Shown here one piece after another: positions 44,130-54,277 of a stretch of 64,000 nt of DNA. The translations under genes and the position numbers were made by a program. The notes below the pieces were generated by a model, which saw nothing but the letters and a program-made list of their open reading frames with translations, searched no databases and had not been told where the DNA came from. This stretch comes from Azorinus chamasolen (lineage: Eukaryota > Mollusca > Bivalvia > Cardiida > Solecurtidae). The DNA lies in the NCBI GenBank assembly GCA_963576725.1, contig OY755241.1, positions 74,871,001-74,935,000 on the forward strand. Reading direction: 5' to 3'. Each line of letters opens with the position of its first letter. The stretch's first letter is position 1.

Positions 44130-45449
44130 TATCATATTGAATGCGACCTTATCCGACAGTAAGCGAATTGGACCTAGGTCAAACGTCGAGTCTGTTTCAG
44201 ACTGTCCTTGTTCAACACTGGGTCAATTGTCTCTTAAACATTCGAACTTATCTACATAATTTAACCTGATTCAAGCAATACTAAACTCAGATTTTGGAAC
44301 ATTGAATCTTAAAACACAGTTTGCTAAATAATTACATATTGCTCTCTGCATTAACCTCTATACATGACCAACTCGGGCCTGCAAACAGATTGAGTAATTC
44401 GGCGTCTCATCAGGATCCAAGTTGTTTGACTACGTGTCAATATTTTCTCAAATGCATAACCGAGTTTGTAGTATTCCAAACTGCGCCAGAGCCAACTTTT
44501 GAGCATCATATATTAACAGCGGGTAGGGTGTTTTTTGTAATAGCAACTTGAACGTTCGGTGTAGATATAAGAAACCCTGACTCCCTGAGTAATTGATAGT
44601 GACGACAACCTCCACTCCATCCTACTGCCTTTTGTTTGTTTTATTAATTAATTAATGTGTTTGTTATTTGTTTGTTTGTTGTTTTTATTCTTTTTTACGC
44701 GTGGATACCTTTTTATTTGTATCGCATGGATATATTTGATTTGTAACTAGTCTGTAAAGTGTATGACTTTATAGAGACTCAAGAAACGACATTTCCCAGG
44801 AAAAATAAATTTGTGTGAACAAGTCTAGTACGATACAATTATTATAAAATACATTGAACATATTTGGACCACTCTGTCAATTAATGCCTGGTCAAACATA
44901 ATTATAAGATCAGACGTGTAAAATCAATTAATATACTTAATAGTCTTAAATATACATACATTAAAGTCTCCTTAATACGACCACTGAAAAGAAGTATAAT
45001 TCTGAATTTTTTGAAACAGATGGTAGTTGAATGGAGTTTTCTGCGTTATTATAATTAATATACATGTATATGGCATTATTATTATTATTAGTTTTTGTTA
45101 CTATTATCATTATTATTGTAATTATTATTGTAATTATTATTGTAACTATTATAACTATTATTATTACTATAATTAATATATATGGCATTTTAACTATTAT
45201 TGTTATTATCATTGTTATTATTACTTTTATTCCATAACTGGTGTCAACAGGCATAGAAATACTGCATTTTCATTTGTTCTCTCATCAGTTTTGTAAATGT
45301 AGACATTCAATAATGTACATCTAGTACCTGGCAATACCATGTGTTTTACAGTCATTTCTAGCTAATGCCACCGATACTGTTATTAACAGTGAGTCTGTAA
45401 AACAAGGTGGTTGGTTAATGAAGGGCAAAATTAATGCGATCAAAAGTTT

Positions 45450-45895
45450 ATTAACAAGGAGTATGTAAAAGTAGGTGGTTGCTTAACCCTTTCACCACCA
45501 ATGTCGCCAAAAAATGCACCACGACAAATAGTGCAGTCCAAGATCAGACGCCCCGCCTTTTCAAGGCGGCGTCTGATCAGAGACTTCACTTTTTGTCTCA
45601 AACTCTATTTCTATATATTTGCTTTATTCCTTTGAACTTTGCATTTACTTATCTCATTTCCATACTTACCCTTAACAAAAATGTTACGCAGACGACAATT
45701 AGAAATTTGTCGCCGAAAGGGTTAATGCCACAGGGGACCATTTCGTGGGTCTACATGGTCTAAAAGGTAAAAAAAAAAAATTGGGTCGATTTAGTGTTAT
45801 ATTATAGTATATAATATAAGACTAAATCGACCCAATCATTTTTTTACCTTTTAGACCATGTAGACCCACGAAATGGCCCTCTGTGGTTAATGCGG
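45450..45895. mobile_element. three-level nest: pogo-like host, TTAA MITE, hAT-like MITE
   Basis: The host arm AGGTGGTTGC-TTAA is split by a TTAA MITE (45483-45725, TTAACCCTTTCACC to GCCGAAAGGGTTAA). At its right edge sits a hAT-like MITE (45729-45885). Its ends are CACAGGGGACC and GGCCCTCTGTG, its arms over 60 bases, and it is flanked on both sides by the same 8 bases, GTTAATGC. That duplication includes the right TTAA, so the order of insertion is fixed. Confidence 0.8.
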
Positions 45896-46640
45896 GGCAC
45901 ACATTATGCAGCAACATTTGTTTAAACACATTACCTTATAGTCTACTTTAGATCCAGTCTCTTTGAATAAATCTACCGAAAATGTGCATTTACTAGAGAA
46001 AAGGGTATTTTAGAAATTTTGGGTGGTTTTGAAACCATGGTAATATTGAGACTTTCGTCATCTCATCAGGTTTCGAAATAAAAGCTAATATTACTGAAAA
46101 ACAATAGCAAATGTAGAACATACATTCGTTTATCATACCAACGGGCAACTCCTTTTATAGAAAATCTTTAATTATGGTGACAAGCTACTGTAAACATGGT
46201 GCATAGGTCGCTTAAGGCGCAACACCTGCCTAATATACACTGTATTCAACAAAGGTAAACTGGAGGCTGACGAACAGAAATGCCCTTGTCTCTCTAATTC
46301 ACCTTCTGGTAATAAATATTTTGGCGTCAAATACTTTACGTCTGCACACATTGTCATCAGTTTAAGTATCAGAATGGACTTTCTTCAATTTCTTCTCCAA
46401 ACATAATTTTGTGTTAAACAATTTGGATCCTGATGAGACGCCGAGTTACTCTGCTTGTAAACAAATATACGTCAATTCGTCCTGTGGGTCGCTTTCCGGC
46501 GACGTCGGCAGTAAAAATACTTACGTTATTGTAACCTCTTTATATTGAAACAAGAGGTCAATCATGGTGGGCACTGCAGAGGTCCGGATAAGATTAAATA
46601 TTTCCCAGAATAACTTCTTTATTTTAACACCAAACCCTAT

Positions 46641-49600
46641 TAGTAGGGGACATTTTTCGAAATTTTGTTACCTGGTTTACAATGACAGGATACTTTCAGA
46701 TAATGAAGAGTATGACTTAACAATCAAAATAAGAAGGGTGGCAGCATTGTGGTACAATAATAAAGCACTAAAATTTGAGTTTCCATGGCAACGGCTATGT
46801 CGTAGAAATAAAATAAATATCATACACAAAGATCTCTTAATATCTTTTTAACTAAGGAAGGGATTTTTATATAACTTTATAATTTAATGACTAATATCAA
46901 GGCAATGTTAAAAATATATGTTTCAATTGATTCCCTATAAGGTCAATGTCATGGTTAGGGGTCAAAGGTCAAATATGAGCTTTTTTCTCTGTTTCAAGAC
47001 CTTTTCGTTATACAATTTTACATTAATATTGGTATATTCAAGTAAAACTTGGCACAAATATTCATTTAAAAAAGGAGGTTTCCTTTACCACGAGTTTTGT
47101 AGGTGTGTCAAGGTCAATGTCACAAGTAGAGGTCAAACGACACATTTTAGAAGTCAAGCATCATTTTTTACTAATTTGTGAATGTTGAAATCCACTTGTT
47201 CTACATATGTGATGTATTTCTAATAACTTTGCAAGATGAACATACTAAAACAATATCCTCTACCAAGGACTTTGTTGCATACTGCCAATGTCAAGGTCGC
47301 AAGTAGAGGTCAAATGTCACATTTAAGAAGTCAAATGTCAAATTTGTACTTTTTGTGCAATTTCAGTACATTTTCCCATGTATGTGATGTATGTTTTGTA
47401 ATAAATGTGCACATGCACCTTACGAAGTCAATATCCTCTACCAAAGAAGTTGGTACATATTGTCAATGTCAAGGTCGCAAGTAGAGGTCAAAAGTCACAT
47501 TGCCAAATTTGTACTTTTTGTGCATTTCAGTCAATTTTTTCTACCTATGTGATGTATATTATAATTAATGTGCACAACATATTAAGACAATATCCTCTAC
47601 CAAGGAATCGGTACATAAAATCAAGGTCATTGGAAGGTCAAAGGTAAAACTTGAGAACTATTTTCTTAACCTAACATGAATATTTCGTAGATCGAGGAAG
47701 AGACATAAATATAATGGTTATACACAACAGTTTAATGATATATTATTTTAGATCAATAAATTGTACCTTATAAACTCTTCTTTCAGCATTTCAGATAATA
47801 TCATCATAGTCAGTTTGCGCCTTGTTAACGTTTGCATGATCACAATTTTCTTAGAAATATCAACTAGGTGGGGTTTTTTCAATTTCATTAATAACTACAG
47901 AGCATATATTTATCACAAAAGTGCTGTAATCATAATGTTAAATATCAGAAATAATTTAAAAATCATTATCACCGCCATTCAAAATCACTATCACCGACAT
48001 TCAAAATAATTTTCAGACAATCAAAATCATCATCACACACATTCAAAATTGTAACAATAACAGGATACATGTATCAATATCTTAATAGTGGCATTATTAT
48101 GCCCCCCCCCCATCAAGAGGGGTCATGTTGTGTTTCTTTCATTGTCTGTTGGTTTGTTGGTTGTTTTGTTCCCAACTCTAACGTTGGCGACAAGTTTGTA
48201 GCTATTGCACATGCATACTTCAAACTTAGCATGCATATAGAGGCAAAAATAATTAGGGGTGATATATCAAGATCAAGTTCATACATCAAGGTCAAATGTC
48301 AAATTACTGGTCAAATTTAGAATGGCGATAAATTTGTCACCATTCAAAATACATCCCTCAAACGTGGCATGCATTTGCAACTTATGGAGGCGAACGTTTT
48401 AGTGGTGACTTTTGAAGGTCAATGTCATACATTATGGTCAAGTGTCAAATTACGGGTCAAATTTAGATTGGTGATTATTTTGTCGTCTTCAACATACATC
48501 CTTCAAACTTGGCATGCATGTGAAACTTATGGAGGCGAACATATTTAGGGGTGACATAATAAGGTAAAGGTCATACACCAAAATCAAACATCATATCGGG
48601 GACATTGTGTTTCACAAACAGATTTCGTTGTTTTTAAATCACAACGTGTGTATACCACAGACATTATTTACAACATGTATACACTTTACATAATACAGAA
48701 TATGTCAGTAGATTGTATTTTATTTGAAAAAGTACAATAACAATTGTTTTTACAGCATATGGGAACTAAACGTTTTCTTGAAAAGTAAGCTTGGTTGTTA
48801 AAATGTTCATTTAAAATCATCTCTGTTTTGAAACACCAAGAACGAAATTGATTTCAGACCAAATAAGCAAACCACTGTCAATATGATAGATCTAATAATG
48901 TATCGGTAGTCACTTCATTCATTAAATATCGCAAAGTTGATTGTGGCCAAATACAACTAAGCTATCACTAAATGTGATTATTACAACTAGAGCTATCACT
49001 AAAGGTGATTATTACCCCTGTCCGCCACCTTGTCACAAGATCCACTGACTTCAGTACAAGCGGCAATAGCTCAATAATCCTTTCATCCACTTAAATTGCT
49101 TATGAAAAGTAACAAAGGGGAGTAAATTCCCCAAAATGAATTTAGAGTTACAGCCCTTGTTGACTGCACGTCTTCTCACCACCCTCTTTCCATATATAAA
49201 ATTTCACAGTTGTGCCTACAATACTTGAGAAGTTATGCGCCAGACAAACAAATTGCTTCTAAAAAGTAACTACATGTATGGGGAAAAACTCCCTCAAAAA
49301 TGAATTTAGAGTTACAACCCTTATTGACTGCACATCCTCTCATCACCCTCTATCTATATATAAAGTTGCACAGTCGTTCCTACAATACTTGAGAAGTTAT
49401 GCTCCGAACAAAAATTGCTTCTTGACAGTAACTAAAGGGGATAACTCCCTCAAAAAAATAATTTAGAGTTGCAACCCTTATTGACAACACATCCTCTCAT
49501 CACCCTCTCTCCATATATAAAGTTTCACAGTTGTTTAAGGGGAATAACTCCCTCAAAAATGAATTTCCAACCCTTGTTGACTGCACACACTCTCATCACC

Positions 49601-51707
49601 CTCTATCCACATAATTATGAAGTTTCACAGTTGTGCCTATAATACTTTAGGAGTAATGCTCCGGATGGACGGACGGACGGAAGGACGGACGGACACTCGC
49701 GATTCCAATATAGCCCCTACTTCTTTAGAAGTGGTGGTATAATTACATAGTTTATCCATGTCAGTTTATTGCATACTTAAGCAGCTCATAACTATTGAAA
49801 ATCCAAGTATTTCTATAAGTTTCGTGTGTTCAAATATCACACGAATACTGACAGCTAGCTGAGCATTGAAGAATCGCTTTGTACACGAGCCTCAATTGGT
49901 TTTGCATGCGCACAGTGTAAGCTCCAGAAATTCCTTCACGACCAAGGGCTTGTCTGTCCACAATGTATGAGGGTGGACTTGCCAACCGAACAAAGCTCAG
50001 GTCATGGAAAATCAGTTTGGAAATTCAGACATAAATACGAAATGCTGTCACTGTTTCAGCTACTTTGGCAGAGTCACAAAATATCAACTTATTTCGAAAT
50101 CTGACCATCGGTTTGTAGAAATATATTCTGAAAGTGGGAGATCCTTCGAAAGCATTAGTAATGCGAAAGGAGAAAACTGAAGACTCGGTTTTATTGAGTC
50201 TGCTCGCGACCAGTTATTAAAAATACAACACTACTAGCACCGGCTTAAGCAGTATTCAAATTTTCAAAACTGATAACATAAAAACTAATGATCCCGAGGG
50301 ACCAGTAAGTATATCAACACTGAGAATTTAAATATTGGTTTTTTTTGTTATCATGGCAACCAGATTTCCGCATGATTTCAAACCTTTTTAGCTAGTTTTG
50401 GAGGTGGTTACCTAATGATTATTCCAATTAAATTATTCTGAAGTCAGACCATTGGTTTTGGTGAAGGGGAGATTTAAAATTTTACTATGTTTTGTATACA
50501 GACAAACAGGCCCGCCCCCTAGCGGCCATGTTGTTTTAGATATTGTCAGGATTTTAGCTAATTGGGAAGATAGTCACCTAATGATTATTCCCATCAAATT
50601 ATTTTGAAACTTGACGACCGGTTTCGGAGAAGAAGAAGTTAGAAGATTTTTCTTTTGGTTGCCATGGCAACCAGAGTTTTACATGGATCCACATTTTATT
50701 AGCTAATTTGACAGAGAATCACCCAAACGCCATCCTTGGAAAGTTTCATTACATTTAACAACAAAATTTTAGAGGGGATGTCACAGTCACTTGAAATAAA
50801 ATATTGACGACAGACGACACACAATGGACGACGCCTGACGACCGACACATGATGATCACAATAGCTCGCCTTGGCACGTTGTGCCAGGTGAGCTACAAAT
50901 AGACAGTCTTCTTGAATCGACTTGATTGTTTGATACAATGATGGATAGAACGAAAAATATGTAAATAATTTGAAAATATTGTGCAAAAATCACTAAAAAT
51001 AGTTCTTTTTTAGCCGTTGCCATGGTAACAAAGGATATATTTACTGTTAAGTTGTAAATAAAATGTTCCAACAATAATCACATGGAAGACTACACCAATA
51101 CTTTATACAAATAACAAGACAAACATGATGTAAAAAGAAAATGTAGGCTAACTTTATAATTCACTAGAAAATGTTAATTTCAGAACCACAAATGAATTCC
51201 ATATCATTTTAAGAATATTTTGGTTGCCATGGCAACCAGATCTGTGTCCCAGAATGTAAACATAATATTTGCGTAATTTTGTAAGTTAATAGCAAGGTCT
51301 TACAATAACTCATTATTTAGACATTTAGAAAAAACAATAAGAATTTGTTTTCAAAAAAGTGAAAAATTGGGCAAAATTACATACGTTATTGCCATAGTAA
51401 CCAGTCATTGAGGAAAAATTTATTTTAATTTAATTTCAAATCAACACTAGCCATCTCTCATTTCCAAAGAGTAAACAATGGGGACATATTTACATCCATA
51501 AGCAAACTGGCAGTCCTTTTAAATTCTTTATATCATTTTGAAGCTTGTTGCTATGGAAACCACGATTTCCATCAGAATATTATTGGGAATGTTCTGCCAC
51601 CCTTCTAAAAATGTTAGGTAAGGTGTTAAGTTTATATATGTAAAATATGGAGTTATTGTAAATCAGGTAACAAAATCTGCCAAAATCAGGCTTTTTGTCC
51701 CCTACTA
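46641..51707. mobile_element. 5.07-kb nonautonomous element inserted in a fold-back MITE
   Basis: The ends are inverted: TAGTAGGGGAC with TTTTGTTACCTGGTTTACAA at left, and TTGTAAATCAGGTAACAAAA with GTCCCCTACTA at right. TAT flanks both sides. Outside the borders the two halves of a CTCTTTAGAATCGTC fold-back element join cleanly (CCAAACCCTAT | GGTGTGACCACTC), proving insertion. The inside has no convincing transposase. It holds repeated blocks: AGGTCAA-rich units (46930-47650), AACTTGGCATGCAT units (48120-48620), TTGACTGCACATCCTCTCAT units (48960-49660), a GGAC run and X-box-like motifs. Superfamily unresolved. Confidence 0.75.
50347..51560 (+). promoter_or_regulatory. cluster of RFX X-box-like motifs
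   Basis: GTTGCCATGGCAAC occurs exactly at 50658-50671 and 51233-51246. Close variants are at 50347 (GTTATCATGGCAAC), 51016 (GTTGCCATGGTAAC), about 51386 (TATTGCCATAGTAACC) and 51547 (GTTGCTATGGAAAC). One more lies at 46779. The RFX X-box consensus is GTNRCC, a short spacer, then RGYAAC. All lie inside the 5.07-kb element. Function is not shown. Confidence 0.55.
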
Positions 51708-51845
51708 TATGGTGTGACCACTCTTTAGAATCGTCTCGACAAGACGATTCTTAAGAGGTGTCACAACATAGTTTTTTATTGAGAAATGACGATATTAGCA
51801 TTTGAGTACGCACATCTGTCTGTAGTTCTGTTGACATACTAGGTA

Positions 51846-53393
51846 CAGTGAAACCTGTGAAAACCCGGACCCTGTGTAAACCGGCATACTCTCGATACCG
51901 GACTATTTGTTCGGCCCCGAGTTTTCCCCTTCTTTTCTTATTATGAAAATCCCTGTAAAAACCGGACCCTGTGAAAACCGGATACCGGACAGGTATCGCC
52001 AAATATTTGCTCCATTTCAATACAAATTCACCTCTGTAAACCGGATGCCAAAACCAGCCGACCGGAACGTAATTTGCTGACAGGCCTCTCGACACATTTA
52101 TAATTTTTGTATGCAACATGTCACCTCGCGCCATTGTTTATACAATACAATTATTAAAAGTCCGGATTAACAGTATGGCTAGGTATGAAATCTTGACCAT
52201 TTAATGAGAAAAGGGCCGAATGATTAATTGTGAAAACAAATAACATTAATGATCCGGGCCACAGGGGTACGACACGTTTGAGCCAGTATATGTATATATA
52301 GAAAGAAGGGATCCGACTTCTTTGCTTACGGAATAGCTTTTTATCTGATCGAAATCGGTGTATTTCTTGTAGAACTAAGGGTTTAAAGTAGAGGAGTGGG
52401 TAATTTGGATCTTTTGAAGTCGGATCCCTTCTTTCTATATATACATATACTGACTCAAACGTGTCTTACCCCTGTGATCCGGGCTAAATCAAACCTTACC
52501 TGCACTAATCCTTGAACAAATTACGACATACCACACATTTTGTTATTAATCAACAATTGAAAATCCATTAATGATCCTAACCCTTATGATGCTGACACAC
52601 ACAAAAAAATCATCTGCTTACAGATTTTGAAATCTTGTCAAAATGTCCCTTAATCCCGGTGAATGATTGTTAAAAGGGTGCATCTAGAACCACATTCGCA
52701 CTTCGAGTGACCTGGAGTTTAAATTTGCAACATCCTGTAACCCTTTGCCTGTTACGTAAGTTTGCACATGCTTCTTTATTAAAACTTCTCAAATTCGCTT
52801 TTATTTCTCGTAGAAATGTTGACTGAGTATCAAACATCCTGGATTCAGACCAGGCTCCGAGTTACTCGGTGTCTCATCTAGATCCAGTTTGTCTGCATAC
52901 ATGACATGACACTCGCGACAAGCAGATTAAGGGTTAAAACCTAGCAAGAAATACCACACCCATTTGTAATACGAGTGAACAAAATCAAACAAGATAGGTT
53001 ACACGTTAACAGATGTGTATGTGATGCTGGACGTGAATTAAGCACACGCACTCGTGTATTATTATTATGTCCACGGACTTGAGGCATACATGCGCGACAC
53101 AAAAAGTAAGTAGAATATTTGTGCAGTTCATTCTTTCTTTTTCTTCTTCTCCTTTTTTGGTAAAAAATGTCTCGTCCTTCTTTTGTCGTAATTCAGATCA
53201 AATATTTGTTACATTTAGTTGCACATTAGGAGACTCATAAGGATGGATGAATTAAAATTGAACAGTGTACACACGCTGCTGGTTTTCTCGGCAAAATTTC
53301 GAACCTGAAAAAACCGGACACCTCTGAAAACCGGCCGATTGATCTGTCCCCGAGGAGGGGGGGGGGGGGTTCCGGTTTTCACAGGTTTCACTA
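51846..53393. mobile_element. pogo/Tigger-like element, about 1.55 kb
   Basis: CAGTGAAACCTGTGAAAA at left is matched by TTTTCACAGGTTTCACT at right, with TA alongside. Both ends carry repeated AAACCGG words. No DDE transposase frame was found, so it is nonautonomous or badly decayed. It contains the hAT-like MITE at 52260. Confidence 0.65.
52260..52476. mobile_element. hAT-like MITE with perfect 8-bp target duplication
   Basis: CACAGGGGTACGACACGTTT and its inverted copy ending CTTACCCCTGTG bound a 217-bp fold-back. ATCCGGGC flanks it exactly on both sides (52252-52259 and 52477-52484). The arms extend through TATATAGAAAGAAGGGATCC. The near-identity suggests a recent insertion. Confidence 0.85.
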
Positions 53394-54060
53394 TATTATA
53401 TTCGACTGATCTACATTTGAGACATCGGGAAAGTAGTGACGCCTATCCTGCAAAAACAGAACCTAACTCACATTTGCAAACATTTTGGATCCAGATGAGA
53501 CGCCGAGTAACTCGGCCTCCTATCAGGATCCACGCTGAATGATATCCGGTTTCTCCGAAGCTAAACGGAATCGGAAGTTGTCACAATTACATCAGATACA
53601 CATAAGAGCAGATTTTATAACAAGATAAGGATTCAAAAGACCGGCGGTATTTGACCAAACAGGTGCACGGTATTGTTCTGTTACACCAGAACCGAACTTA
53701 TCTCTACAGCTACCTTGTACTAGAGTTATTGCTCCGAAATACCCAGAGGGTAACTTTATTAGATAGTTAGATCATTTGAATGTTGCCGTAATTAACCCTT
53801 ACCTTGCTGTGAAAAAAATATGTTTGTTTAGATTTGGATCTGGCGGAAGTTTTACCTACATCTGATTCAATTCAATGTTGGAAAAGGTACTGATTGAGTA
53901 TCAAACAGCTTGGATCCTGATGAGACGCCGAGTTACTCGGCGTCTCATCTGGATCCAAGCTGTTTGCAAATGCGAGTCAGATCGCGGTGAGCGGTATAAA
54001 GATCAGTCGTAGGACAGGTGCTCAACACCCAGAATATCAAACAGAAAAGTAATAGAAAAT

Positions 54061-54100
54061 AGCCAATCAGAGGACTGTCTAAATAGGACAGGTATATAAA
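54061..54100 (+). promoter_or_regulatory. core promoter of the CEMIP-like gene (CCAAT and TATA)
   Basis: CCAAT lies at 54063-54067 and TATATAAA at 54093-54100. The ATG is at 54149, so transcription would start roughly at 54122-54130, leaving a very short 5' UTR unless there is an upstream exon. Confidence 0.55.
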
Positions 54101-54131
54101 ACACGGGTTAACAGTTTATTGCGTCCGACTG

Positions 54132-54149
54132 ATGCCGTGTCTGCGCTGA
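54132..54149 (+). promoter_or_regulatory. tiny upstream ORF overlapping the start codon
   Basis: ATG at 54132 opens five codons and stops at TGA 54147-54149. That stop overlaps the main ATG (54149-54151) as TGATG. Such an overlap is compatible with termination-reinitiation control. The real start site decides whether the uORF is in the mRNA. Confidence 0.5.
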
Positions 54150-54277
54150 TGAGGATGAGGTCTTTTGCAGGCTTTGTGTGCGTCTGTATGTGTATGTTTT
54201 CTGCCGCACAGGCTTTAAACTGTCCACATGAGGATACAACTCTCACAAAGTTTTCAGACCGATTCAGCAATTATGAT
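54149..54277 (+). CDS. CEMIP-like exon 1 (signal peptide)
   Basis: The first ATG giving a leader is 54149; a second in-frame ATG follows two codons on. It encodes MRMRSFAGFVCVCMCMFSA and NCPHEDTTLTKFS, and ends GAT|GTATGT in phase 0. Confidence 0.78.

Larger units (their letters stand above)
43302..54148. other. intergenic region between the metalloprotease and CEMIP-like genes
   Basis: No exon was found on either strand. The region is filled by MITEs (43380, 43580, 43969, 45450), an ATT-rich tract at 45030-45240, a 5.07-kb element at 46641-51707 and a pogo-like element at 51846-53393. A divergent promoter pair is not evident: the two genes are head to head but about 10.8 kb apart. Confidence 0.5.

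Noticed and set aside
46564..46851. Plus-strand frame of 95 residues
   Set aside because: It crosses the border between a split MITE and the 5.07-kb element; no domain or splice support.
51751..52134. Minus-strand frame of 127 residues at the left end of the pogo-like element
   Set aside because: It covers a terminal repeat and AAACCGG words; no DDE transposase motif is present.
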